A DNA stretch of 64,000 bases from Lunularia cruciata (lineage: Eukaryota; Streptophyta; Marchantiopsida; Lunulariales; Lunulariaceae), in NCBI GenBank assembly GCA_948567375.1, contig OX419756.1, positions 67,098,333-67,162,332 of the forward strand. Direction: 5' to 3'. The notes under the pieces are model-generated. The model ran no database searches, was not told the DNA's origin, and was given only the letters and a program-made list of their open reading frames with translations. Made by a program: the position numbers and the translations under genes. This document shows, one piece after another, positions 24,537 to 35,701 of this stretch. Each line of letters begins with the position of its first letter. Positions within the stretch are counted from its first letter, which is position 1.

Positions 24537-24560
24537 GAGATTTCGAGCCGCCTACTGGGA
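24515..24560 (+). promoter_or_regulatory. Candidate -1 ribosomal frameshift signal, gag-pol
   Basis: The slippery heptamer GGGAAAC lies at 24515-24521, in register with gag codons (CCG GGA AAC). After a 6-nt spacer, a perfect 10-bp stem follows: TCCCAGTAGG at 24528-24537 pairs with CCTACTGGGA at 24551-24560, with a 13-nt loop. The gag stop TAG (24534-24536) lies inside the stem. Slipping by -1 enters the pol frame, which then stays open into the protease. The stem is kept in copy a and has one mismatch in copy c. Confidence 0.8.
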
Positions 24561-27500
24561 GCTTGATTAGTTCCAATGGGATTGAAGGCTCGACCTATGC
24601 AAGTTTGCTTCACTTGCAAGGTATGATATCTAATCGGGGTTGTAGAATTTTGGTTGATTCTGGAAGTTCAGAGAATTGCATGTCTATGCAAGTGGCAAAG
24701 GAATTGGGTATTCCTATTAGGCCAGTGATTGGAAGTAGTTTGATGATGGCGGATGGTAGAAAGGGTTCTGCATTCCGCACCTTGCATCCTGTTACCTTCA
24801 AGATTGGGAAGGAGTATTTGGAGTGTATGAGGTTCGTAGTGGCACCTCTACATTATGATATCATTCTAGGTCTACCTTGGCTTGAATGTCATAAGGTTCA
24901 ATTTGATTGGACCCGACACCAAATTCAAGTACAACACCAAGGTAGGAATTTCCAATTAGGTTGTCTGGCACCTCTGAGTAAGACACCTAAGAATAGTCAG
25001 TCCCAAGATGGGAAGTTTGTCGAGAAGGTAGCCATAGAGCGAATCTGGAAGGGAGATGAGTCCCAAGATGGGAAGTTTGCCAGGAAGGCAACCATGGAGC
25101 AAGCTTGGAAGAGAGATGAGTCCCTAGAAGGGAAGTTTGTGAATGAAGCAGCCATAGAGCAAGCTTTGGAGGACGATAAGTCTGTATTCGCGGTGTGGAT
25201 CAAGCCGATTGCACAAGAACAATCTGAAGAGGGCCAAGTGCCGCATCAAGCAATGGTTGATCGGATAGTTCAGGAGTTTGCAGATGTGTTTCCGGATGAT
25301 CTGCCAAAGGGATTACCCTCCGATCGAGGTATGCCATTCAAGATTGAGTTATTGCCAAGGAGTACTCCAGTGAGTAGACCAATCTATCGGCTCTCACCAA
25401 AGGAGTTGGAGGAGTTGCGAACAACACTTACAGAGTTGTTGGAGAAGGATTTCATACGACATAGTACCTCTCCGTGGGGAGCACCGGTACTTTTTGTTCC
25501 AAAGAAGGATGGAGGACTTCGTTTCTGTATTGATTACCGTGGGCTCAATAAGCAAACCGCGAAGAATGCATATCCCTTGCCTCGGATCGATGACCTGCTT
25601 GATCAACTAAGCGGAGCACGCTACTTTTCCAAGCTGGATCTTTGTAGCGGCTATTGGCAAATTCCTATTGAAGGAGAGGACGTGCAAAAGACTGCTTTTC
25701 GCACAAGGTATGGACATTTTGAGTGGAGAGTTCTACCTTTTGGACTCACTAATGCTCCAGCAATCTTCATGGATCAGATGCATCGAGTGTTGGAGGGACT
25801 ATTAGATCGGTCCGTGGTGGTGTTCTTAGATGATATCTTAATCTATAGCAGGACAGAGGCAGAACATGTGAATCATGTGCGAGAAGTCTTAAGACGACTA
25901 ACGACAGTGGAAATTTTACTGCAAGAAGTCAAAGTGTGCTTTTTGGCAGAAGGAGGTTACCTTCTTGGGTCATAAGATCTCATCAAAGGGGATCAAGATG
26001 GAAGAAGAGAAGATCAAGGCCATTACTGATTGGCCTACCCCGAAGGATGCTACAGAAGTACGAGCATTCAATGGACTGGCCAGTTTTTATCGACGGTTCA
26101 TCCACTATTATGCTCACGTGGCTGCACCATTGACTGACCTCTTGGGAAAGAACTCGAGCTTCCAGTGGACCACCAAGCATGAAGAAGCATTCCAGAAGTT
26201 AAAGCATATGGTGTCTTCAAGACCTATTCTTCAACCATATGATCCTCAACTACCTTGTGTGGTTGATTTTGATGCTTCTAACTTTGCAATTGGAGCTGTG
26301 TTGCAACAAGAATTTCCAGATGGACTACATCCAATTGCCTTTGTGTCTCGCCGACTAAATACAGCGGAAAGAAATTACTCTGCTCGGGATCGAGAACAAC
26401 TTGCAATGGTATATGCCACCAAGGTATGGAGGCATTATCTCTTGGGGAAACAAGTGATCATGCGAACTGATCACAAGCCATTGTTGCAGACCTTACACCT
26501 AGAGCACATGAAGAGTCGACATCATCGATGGGAAGAGCAACTCCAATTGTTCGACATCAAACTTGAGTACAAACCAGGTCGGTTCCATGTCATCCCTGAT
26601 GCTCTATCACGACAACCTGATTTGAAGTCTCTTCCTCTCATCACGGCAGCAATTACAACGGTGTCAATTGATCCCAAGATTCATAACGAGTTTCGGTTAG
26701 CCCTACAGCAAGATCCCTTCTTCCAAATGGTACACGGTCGTCTAACAGCACGCGACAAGGAGTACAACACCTTCTCCTTCAAGAAAGGCCTTTTATTCCA
26801 TGCAGACCAGATCTATGTTCCAACCAAAGGTGATCTTCGACTTGTGCACCTTCAAGAAGCCCATGATTTACCAATAGCTGGTCACATGGGAGTGGACAAG
26901 ACCTTGGGCACCCTCCAACGCCAATGGTGGTGGCCCAACATGACACGAGATGTTCGAGACTTTGTCCGATCATGTGAGAGTTGCCAACGGAACAAGGCCA
27001 GCAACCAGAAGCCGAGTGGACTCCTTCAACCACTCGCCATTCCATCCGCTCATTGGGAGCATGTGAGCTTGGATCTCATCACATCCTTGCCCAAGACAAA
27101 ACAAGGACACACGGCAATTGTGGTGTTTGTGGATAAGCTTAGTAAGCAAATCCACTTGGCACCAACCTGTGATACCGTGGATGCTCCAACCTTAGCACAA
27201 ATCTACTTCGACAATGTCTTCAAGCATCATGGGATGCCACGTGTACTCATCTCCGACCGTGATCCTCGATTTACCGGGAAGTTTTGGCAAGCACTCTTCC
27301 AGATACTCGGCACCAAGCTTGCTTTGTCCACGGCCTATCATCCTCAAACTGATGGACAAACCGAACGCGCCAATCGAACATTGGAGGATATGTTGCGGGC
27401 CTTTGTCAATGTCCACCATACCAACTGGGATGAATGTCTTGCAGCTGCAGAATTTGCCTACAACAATTCCAAACAGGCAAGCACTAGATTTTCTCCCTTC

Positions 27501-28199
27501 TTTCTCAATTTTGGCCAAGATCCGCTTGTTCCAGATTCTCTTCTTGCTCCCCCTCCCTCTTAGGTTCCTCATACTTCTACATTCTTGACCACTATATCCC
27601 AATCTCTCCAACAAGCCAAATCTCACCTCCTTGTTGCTCAGAATCGCCAAAAACAATATGCAGACCATCATCGTCGTGATCTCACCTTTGAAGTTGGTGA
27701 TAAAGTCATGCTATCCTCTAGTAACCTCCCTCTCCCACTTGATACCCAAGTTCGTAAACTTGCTCCTAATTGGATAGGACCCTTTGATATCACCCACATT
27801 ATCTCTCCTGTTGCTTATCGTCTTGCCTTACCTTGTCACATGCGTATCCATCCTGTCTTTCATATTTCCAAGTTGAAACCCTTTGTTCCTAACCCTTCTT
27901 CCTTTTCCTCTCGAGTCCAACCTCCCCCTCTTCCTGTCCCTATCAATGATCATGAGGAGTACAAAGTTGACCGTATCCTTGCGCGTCGCCATATTCAACG
28001 AGGCCGTCACCAACATACGGAGTACAAGGTCCTTTGGAAAGGGTATCCCCTTCATGATGCTACATGGGAACCTCTTTCTCACCTCCAAAATGCACAGATG
28101 GCCATCAAGGAATTCGAAGCTTCACTTGCGACGAGGACGTCACCAACTAGCGGCGGGGGAATATGTAACAATATGGAGTTTAGTGACGAAGTTAGTTGA
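24522..28199 (+). pseudogene. pol: Family II copy b pol (PR-RT-RH-IN-chromodomain)
   Basis: In the -1 frame relative to gag. Protease: [13 protein letters not shown] near 24650. The linker has three degenerate repeats of about 22 residues (SQDGKF-type, 24999-25180). [31 protein letters not shown] and catalytic FLDDILIYS near 25830. RNase H: VVDFDASNFAIGAVLQQ near 26270. Integrase: zinc region then LDLITSLP, ISDRDPRFTG and HPQTDGQTERANR near 27345-27380. GPY/F: WIGPFDITHIISPVAYRL. Chromodomain: 27950-28080 (YKVDRILARR, EYKVLWKGYPLHDATWEP). Defects: a 1-nt insertion near 25900 (compare copy a at 9745) and TAG at 27561-27563. The frame closes 36 nt inside the 3' LTR. Confidence 0.9.
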
Positions 28200-28586
28200 G
28201 CTTACGAAATAGAGAATAAGACAAAATAGCCTAGAATATTCTAGAAGCATCTAAGAAGCTTCTTAGGAAGCTTCCTAACTAGTTAACTTGCGCCCTAAGC
28301 AGGTAGCTTCTAGAAGGAAGCTTCTAGAAGCTTCTAACTAGCTTAGCTTGCACGCCAAGTAGGCGGCTTCTAGAAGGAAGCTTCTTGAGAAGCTTCCTAG
28401 TTAACTTGGCTTGCACTCCAAGAAAGCGGCTCAAGGAAGCTTCTTGAGAAGCTTCAAGGGACTTGTATGATACCTATAAATACCAAGGCCGAAGCTCATG
28501 CTAGGCATTCGGAGTTTTCCCTCATTCAAGTGTCCCAATGTGAATTTCCATTCTCCTATTTCTCTCCTTGGTTTCGGTCTTTTACA
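28164..28586 (+). repeat. 3' LTR of Family II copy b
   Basis: 423 bp and near-identical to the 5' LTR, with differences seen only in tctccttggtttcgg against tctcctcggttttgg. It is followed by TSD GCTTG at 28587-28591. Confidence 0.92.
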
Positions 28587-28591
28587 GCTTG

Positions 28592-28661
28592 ATCATTCTT
28601 GAGGGTCTGCACTTGACTTTGTAATGCCTCCATGGTCATCTTAATCTCTTGAAATTTGTTC
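28592..28661 (-). pseudogene. Element X gag fragment between two Family II insertions
   Basis: Seventy bases encoding, on the minus strand, the coiled part of Family III gag (FQEIKMTMEALQSQVQTLKN). It matches 6025-6095 of element Y. Its ends are the TSDs of copies b and c, showing two independent insertions about 75 bp apart in the same gag. Confidence 0.8.
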
Positions 28662-28666
28662 AACAT

Positions 28667-29092
28667 TGTAAAAGACCGAATCCAAGGAGAGAAATAGGAG
28701 AATGGAAACTCACATTGGGACACTTGAATGAGGGAAAACTCCAAATGCCTAGCATGAGCTTTGGCTTTGGTATTTATAGGTAGCATACAAGGCCCATGAG
28801 AAGCTTCTCCAGAAGCTTCCTCAAGCCGCTTTCTTAGAGTGCAAGCCAAGTTAACTAGGAAGCTTCTCAAGAAGCTTCCTTCTAGAAGCCGCCTACTTGG
28901 CATGCAAGCTAAGCTAGTTGGAAGCTTCTAGAAGCTTCCTTCTAGAAGCTACTTACTTAAGGTGCAAGTAAAGCTAATTGGGAAGCTTCCCCAGAAGCTT
29001 CCTAGATACTTCCGGAATATTCTAGGCTAATTTGTCTTATGTGCTACTTTGTGAGCCCAACTAACTTCATCGCTAAACTCCATATTGTTACA
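28667..29092 (-). repeat. 3' LTR of Family II copy c
   Basis: 426 bp, plus-strand TGTAAAAGACC to ATATTGTTACA. It has the same GAA/TTC clusters as other Family II LTRs. The polypurine tract (GGTAGGGGAATA on the minus strand) adjoins at 29093-29105. Confidence 0.88.
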
Positions 29093-29099
29093 TATTCCC

Positions 29100-32000
29100 C
29101 TACCGCTAGTTGGTGACGTCCTTGTTGCCAATGAAGCTTCAGATTCCTGGATGACCGTCTGTGCATTTTGGAGGTGAGAAAGAGGTTCCTAGGTGGCATC
29201 ATAAAGGGGATACCCTTTCCAAAGGACCTTGTACTCCGTATGTTGGCAACGGCCTTGTTGAATATCGCGACGTGCAAGGATACAATCAACTTCGTACTCC
29301 TCATGATCATTGATATGGATAGGAAGAGAGGGAGGTTGGACTCAAGAGGAAAAGGAAGAGGGGTTAGGAACAAAGGGTTTTAACTTGGAAACATCAAAGA
29401 CTGGATGGATACGCATGTGACAAGGCAAGGCAAGACAATAAGCAACAAGAGAGACAATTTGGGTGATATTAAAGTGTCCTATCCAATTAGGGGCAAGTTT
29501 ACGAACTTGGGTATCAAGTGGGAGAGGGAGGTTACTAGAGGATAGCATGACTTTATCACCAACTTCAAAGGTGAGATCTTGACAATGGTGGTCCGCATAT
29601 TGTTTTTGGCAATTTTGAGCAACAAGGAGGTGAGACTTGGCTTGTTGGAGAGATTGGGATATAGTGGTCAAGAATTTGGAAGTATGAGGAACTTGAGATG
29701 GAGGGGGAGCAAGAAGAGAATTTGGAACAAGCGGATCTTGGCCAAAATTGAGAAAGAAAGAAGAGAATCCGGTGCTTGCCTGTTTGGAATTTTTGTAGGC
29801 AAATTTAGCAGTGGCAAGACATTCATCCCAATTAGTATGGTGGACATTGACAAAGGCACGCAACATATCCTCCAATGTACAATTTGCACATTTGGTTTGT
29901 CCATCAGTTTGAGGATGATAGGCCGTGGACAAAGCAAGCTTGGTGTCGAGTATCTGAAAGAGTGCTTGCCAAAACTTCCCGATAAAGCAAGGATCACGGT
30001 CGGAGATGAGTACGCATGGCATTCCATGATGCTTGAAGACATTGTCAAAGTAGATTTGCGCTAAGGTTGGAGCATCCACAGTATCACAAGTTGGTGCCAA
30101 GTGGATTTGCTTATTAAGCTTATCCACAAACACCACAATGGCGGTGTGTCCTTGTTTTGTCTTTGGTAAGGATGTGATGAGATCCAAGCTCACATGCTCC
30201 CAACGAGCTGATGGAACGGCAAGCGGTTGAAGGAGTCCACCCGGCTTCTGGTTGCTGGCCTTGTTACGTTGGCAGCTCTCACACGATCGGACAAATTCTT
30301 GAACATCTTGTGTCATGTTGGGTCACCACCATTGACATTGGAGGGTACCCAAGGTCTTGTCCACACCCATGTGACCAGCGATGGGTAAGTCATGGGCTTC
30401 TTGAAGGCGCACAAGTCAAAGATCACCTTTGGCTGGAACATAGACCCGGTCCGCATAGAATAGAAGGCCTTCCTTGAAGGAGAAGGTGTTGTACTCCTTG
30501 TCACTTGTTGTTAGCCGACCATGTACCATTTGGAAGAAGGGATCTTGCTGTAGAGCTAACCAAAACTTGTTATGAATCTTGGGATCAATTGACACCGTCG
30601 TAATTGCTACCGCGAGGAGAGGAAGAGACTTCAAATCAGGTCATCGTGATAGAGCATCAGGGATGACATGGAACCGACCTGGTTTGTACTCAAGTTTGAT
30701 GTCAAACAATTGGAGTTGCTCTTCCCATCAATGATGTCGACTCTTCATGTGCTCTAGGTGTAAGGTCTATAACAATGGCTTGTGATCAATTTGCATGATC
30801 ACTTGTTTCACCAAGAGATAATGCCTCCATACCTTGGTGGCATATACCATTGCAAGTTGTTCCTGATCTTGAGCAAAGTAATTTCTTTTGGTTGTATTTA
30901 GTTGGTGAGACACAAAGGCAATGGGATGTAGTCCATCTAGGAATTCTTGTTACAACACAGTTCCAATTGCAAAGTTAGAAGCATCAAAATCAACCACACA
31001 AGGTAGTTGAGGATCATATGGTTGAAGAATGGGTCTTGAAGACACCATATGCTTTAACTTCTAGAATGCTTCTTCATGCTTGGTGGTCCACTAGAAGCTC
31101 AAGTTCTTTCCCAAGAGGTCAGTCAATGGTGCAGCCATGTGAGCATAATAGTGGATGAACCATCGGTAAAAACTGGCCAATCCATTGAATGCTCGTACTT
31201 TGGTGGCATCCTTTGGGGTAGGCCAATCAATAATGGCCTTGATCTTCTCTTCTTCTATCTTGATCCCCTCTGATGAGATCTTATGACCCAAGAAGGTAAC
31301 CTCCTTCTACCAAAAAGCACACTTTGACTTCTTGCAATAAAATTTCCACTGTTGTAGTCGTCTTAGGACTTCTCGCACATGATTCATGTGTTCTGCCTCT
31401 GTCCTACTATAGATTAAGATATAATCTAAGAACACTACCACAGACCAATCCAATAGTCCTTCCAACACCCAATGCATCTGATCCATGAAGACTATTGGAG
31501 CATTAGTGAGTCCGAAAGGCATAACTCTCCACTCAAAATGTCCATACCTTGTGCGAAAGGCAATCTTTTGCACATCCTCTCCTTTAATAGGAATTCGCAA
31601 ATAGCCGCTACAAAGATCCAGCTTGGAAAAGTAGCATGCTCCACTTAATTGATCAAGCAGGTCATTGATCCGAGGCAAGGGATATGCATTCTTCATGTTT
31701 GCTTATTGAGTCCATACTAATCAATACAGAAACAAAGTCCTCCATCCTTCTTTGGAACAAATAGTACCGGTGCTCCCCAAGGAGAGGTACTATGTTGTAT
31801 GAAATTCTTCTCCAACAACTCTGTAAGTGTTATTCGCAACTCCTCCAACTCCTTTGGTGAGAGCCGATAGATTGGTCTACTCACTGGAGTACTCCCTGGC
31901 AATAACTCAATCTTGAAGGGCATACCTCGATCGGAGGGTAATCCCTTTGGCAGATCATCCGGAAACACATCTACAAACTCCTGAACTATCCGATCAACCA

Positions 32001-32700
32001 TTGCTTGATGAGGCTCTTGGCCCTCCTTAGATTGTTCTTGTGCAATTGGCTTGACCCACACCGCAAATACAAACTTATCTTCCTCCAAAGCTTGCTCTAT
32101 GGCCGCTTCATTAACAAACTTCCCTTCTAGGGACTCATTTCTCTTTCAAGCTTGCTTCATGGTTGCCTTCTTGGCAAATTTCCCATCTTGGGACTCATCT
32201 CCCTTCCAGATTCACTCTATGGCTTCCTTCTCAACAAACTTTCCATCTTGGAACTGACTATTCTTAGGCATCTTACTCAGAGGTGCCAAACAACCTAATC
32301 GGAAATTTCTACCTTGATGTTGTACTTGAATTTATTGTCAGGTCTAATCAAATTGAACCTTATGACGTTCAAGCCAAGGTAGACCTAGAATGATATCATA
32401 GTGTAGAGGTGCCACTACAAACCTCATACACTCCAAATACTCCTTCCCAATCTTGAAGGTAACAGGATGTGAGGTGTGGAATGCAAAACCCTTTCTACCA
32501 TCCGCCATCATCAGACTACTTCCAAACATTGGCTTGATAGAAATACCCAATTCCTTTGCTACTTGCATAGACATGCAATTCTCTGAACTTCCAAAATCAA
32601 CCAAAATCCTACAACCGCAATTAGATATTGTACCTTGCAAGTGAAGCAAACTTGCATAGGTCGAGCATTCAATCCCATTGGAACTAATCAAGCTCCCAGT
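29100..32700 (-). pseudogene. Family II copy c pol
   Basis: Minus-strand pieces. Protease at 32344-32691 ([13 protein letters not shown]). RT N-terminus at 31717-32088 ([13 protein letters not shown]) and RT at 31307-31696, where FLDYILIYS replaces the catalytic FLDD. Connection and RNase H at 30416-31291. Integrase at 29342-30316, open for 324 codons, with LDLITSLP, ISDRDPCFIGKFW and HPQTDGQTKCANC (a substitution next to the catalytic Glu region). The chromodomain lies at about 29130-29310. Stops and shifts separate the pieces, and the active-site change alone would disable RT. Confidence 0.83.
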
Positions 32701-32709
32701 AGGCAGCTC

Positions 32710-33635
32710 AAAATCTCCTATTGGGATTCTTTGTTTCCTTGATCATTCTTTTCCACAAACTCTATCTGGGCAACTTGTCAAGGTCGCCCATTCCTAAGTG
32801 GACATTCAACAATGCAATGTCCAACTTGGCGACAATAAAAGCAACCTCAATTTTGTCGTAATCTTTCTCTTTCTGTTGTGCCAAGTGGTCTTCGTTGGAT
32901 AGCATCAATTTCCATTGGTACTGGTTCTTCCACTTGTGCGTAGTGTACTGGTAGGCTTTGTGTAGGTTGAGGTCAAGACCAGGTTGTCACAACCAAGGAA
33001 TCAAAACGCTCAGCCAATTGCATGGCTTCTTCTACATTTTTTTGGCTCATGCATGGTCACCTCCAATTTGGTTTGTGACTTCAATCCTTGCACAAATCGA
33101 TCCAAAACTTCACCTTCTTGGATATCTAGAATTTGCATGATGATGTTCTGAAATTATGTGATATAGCTTCTCACTGAGCCAATCTGCCTCAACTCCGCCA
33201 ATTTTTCTCGTGCGGCTCAAGTGGCATATATCGTTTGAAATCGACCAAATATTGCATCTTTGAATTCTGCCCATGTCAAAATTGGTGTAACAATTTGTTG
33301 TTCAGCTCTTTCTACTTGGAATCACCACCAAAGTTTTGCCACACCATCCAATTGGCTAGAAGCCAAGAGAATTTTTTTCCGCTCGTCTTGAAGATTGGTG
33401 GCTTCAAAGTAACATTTGCAGTCAAACACAAAATTCTCCACTATGCCTAGAAGATTCTTGCCTTCAAACACCTTGGGTTTCAAAAAATCAAATGCGATCT
33501 TCTCCATCTCGAACTGGCGCTCTGTCTATCTATTCTCGTCGTTGATGGTCTTGTTCATCCAACAATCGAGTAAGATGCTTGATTTGTTGTTGCATTGCAA
33601 GGATAACATCCGGTATTGCCGCCATTGCTACCACT
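32710..33635 (-). pseudogene. Family II copy c gag
   Basis: Aligns with copy b gag. The piece 33322-33507 encodes KPKVFEGKNLLGIVENFVFD and LQDERKKILLASSQLDGVAKLWW. The zinc knuckle region lies near 32800-32850. Frameshifts and stops are scattered, and the slippery heptamer of copy b reads AGGAAAC here. Confidence 0.75.
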
Positions 33636-33896
33636 CTATTCCACTACACTCAATTTATCTAGTTGATTAACACAAAGATACAACACGTCCACTGTTCTCC
33701 ATAAGTTACAACTGGAAGTATCAAGGGTTCCTCTAACACGGTGATCATATGTAGAAAATCCTGCCCAAAGTGCAAGGTGATGAATTGTGTGAAACAATGC
33801 TTTGGTAATATCTGGACATGAAAGTCCCAATGGTTTGGCGGAAGTGGATTTGGTGGTCCATAAATTCCATCCATCCCATTCATGCTCTGATACCAA

Positions 33897-34322
33897 TGTA
33901 AAAGACCAAATCCAAGGAGAGAAATAAGAGAATGGAAACTCACATTGGGACACTTGAATGAGGGAAAACTCCAAATGCCTAGCATGAGCTTTGGCTTTGG
34001 TATTTATAGGTAGCATACAAGGCCCTTGAGAAGCTTCTCAAGAAGCTTCCTCAAGCCGCTTTCTTAGAGTGCAAGCCAAGTTAACTAGGAAGCTTCTCAA
34101 GAAGCTTTCTTCTAGAAGCTGCCTACTTGGCGTGCAAGCTAAGCTAGTTGGAAGCTTCTAGAAGCTTCCTTCTAGAAGCTACTTACTTAAGGTGCAAGCT
34201 AAGCTAACCGAGAAGCTTCCCAAGAAGCTTCCTAGATACTTCCGGAATATTCTAGGCTAATTTGTCTTATGTGCTACTTTGTGAGCCCGACTAACTTCAT
34301 CGCTAAACTCCATATTGTTACA
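33897..34322 (-). repeat. 5' LTR of Family II copy c
   Basis: 426 bp, followed by TSD AACAT. The heat-shock-like GAA/TTC clusters are retained around 34028-34190. Confidence 0.88.
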
Positions 34323-34327
34323 AACAT

Positions 34328-34927
34328 CCCCTGCATTCCTTGCATCAACTCATGCAACTACGGATCCATGGTTCCTATAACAGTTGATTGCTATACCCTA
34401 AACTTCAATAGAGAGTTAATATGATCACTTTGGAGGGTGCACAAACTATTAGAACTACTATTGGGACCTCAGATGCTACCACTTGTTGGTAATATTCCTC
34501 ACCAAAATTCCTGACCACAAAATCCCTAAACATCACTTTTGGTCTCACTACATAACAAATTTCTATTTGAGTGTTAAAAGGGAAAGGATTTGGGATATTC
34601 AAATCCATCACAACAAAATGTAAATTGTCAAATCCCACTCTCTATCGTAAATCACTACAGGCAAAATCACTGGGTTTGGCAAATTCATTACTATATCCAT
34701 GAACTCTGCTCCGAAGTGAAAAACCAAATACACTCTCACTTGCTCGCATTGAATGTACATAATCTTGATGTTGAATGGATTCAAGAATGGAAAGCAAGGC
34801 ACTGGATATTGTCCTCACGGAGCATCCATTCTATCCTCCTAATCTACCAATTACACCAGAATGTCTCTCCTCAAAATTACTCAATATCAGTAGCCCATGT
34901 TCTTCCAGGAGGGGTTGGACAACACCT
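34328..34927 (-). pseudogene. Element X leader and gag start
   Basis: Collinear with 5385-6020 of element Y. The minus-strand reading holds short open pieces (34405-34638, 34608-34802) such as LHFVVMDLNIPNPFPFNTQ. Gag proper begins near 34390 and runs into the insertion site of copy c. Confidence 0.65.
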
Positions 34928-34940
34928 ACTCTGATACCAT

Positions 34941-35696
34941 TGTAATACTCTGAGGATAGGAGACCTAAAGAGAAACACACCATGAGAAAGACACACTTTC
35001 ACACTCAAACTCCAATGCCCCAAAGGAGCACCTTCTCTTTATTATATAGGTAAAGCGGATCTCCTCCAATGAAGCTCCACCATAGGATTAGGTACATAGA
35101 TACGTGATATGTCAGCAAGCTCCACCCTTGGATTACTTACTTGGATGGGTGACATGTCGGTCCTGGTCCTATCTGGTTGGTCAAACAAGCTTTGATTGGA
35201 GGGAATCTTTTAGGGAATCTTCTTGTAGGAATCTCAAAATCACGTGAGTGAGGTACTGTTGGAAAGCTCTTGACAAGACAAAGCAAGGGGGAGGGAAGGC
35301 CAGCCTTTCCTCCATTGGTGGGGGAGCAATTTGCATTTTTGAGGCCTAATTCATCCATTTAGGCCTCTGAAATTGCCTTCAAAGATTTCAAGCATATTTT
35401 GGTTCCAACTCTATTAGTAGAAGTCCCCTTTTAGTGATACCTCTTTCTGATCTATTCAGTCCATCCTGTGTAATATCTTTCCAGATGTTACCAACCCAAT
35501 TCTCACCTTCAAATCATATGTTTAGCTATTGGTTCTAAGGTTTTCAAATCTATTTCGGTTTTCTACCCTATTAGTAGAAATACCCTTTTGATGATACTTC
35601 TATCTGATCTATTTTGACCATCATGTATAACATCATTCCAGATGTTACCAAACTAAATTTTACATCTAGATCATATGGCTAGCTCTTGGTATTATA
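34941..35696 (-). repeat. 5' LTR of element X
   Basis: 756 bp. Plus-strand TGTAATACTC to GGTATTATA, followed by TSD ATAAG. The minus-strand PBS TGGTATCAGAG adjoins at 34929-34939. Confidence 0.86.
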
Positions 35697-35701
35697 ATAA
35701 G

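Larger units (their letters stand above)
22943..28586 (+). mobile_element. Family II chromovirus, copy b (youngest, nearly intact)
   Basis: 5644 bp with two 423-bp LTRs (22943-23365, 28164-28586). I see only two differences between them, both in the last 30 bp. TSD GCTTG is perfect (22938-22942, 28587-28591). PBS TTGGTATCAGAGC is at 23366-23378; a purine-rich tract (ggcggggga) precedes the 3' LTR. gag has one internal stop. pol has one frameshift and one stop. It is inserted in element X gag in the opposite orientation. Confidence 0.93.
28667..34322 (-). mobile_element. Family II chromovirus, copy c
   Basis: 5656 bp with 426-bp LTRs at 28667-29092 (3') and 33897-34322 (5'). TSD AACAT is perfect (28662-28666, 34323-34327). 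The PBS on the minus strand, TTGGTATCAGAGC, is at about 33884-33896. The LTRs differ at roughly ten or more positions, so it is older than copy b. It lies in element X gag in the same orientation as X and head-to-head with copy b. Confidence 0.9.
17778..35696 (-). mobile_element. Family III chromovirus, element X, inserted in element 1 DNMT 3' end
   Basis: LTRs at 17778-18535 (3') and 34941-35696 (5'), TSD ATAGG at 17773-17777 against ATAAG at 35697-35701 (one change). The minus-strand PBS TGGTATCAGAG lies next to the 5' LTR (plus-strand 34929-34939). The polypurine tract AAAAGGAGGGAGG precedes the 3' LTR. Removing the two nested Family II elements leaves about 6.6 kb. It is better preserved than Y; its integrase frame is open for 255 codons. 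Confidence 0.88.

Noticed and set aside
29579-30064. Plus-strand 161-codon open frame
   Set aside because: It is the antisense shadow of the integrase of Family II copy c; the mirror frames at 11043 and 27192 arise the same way.
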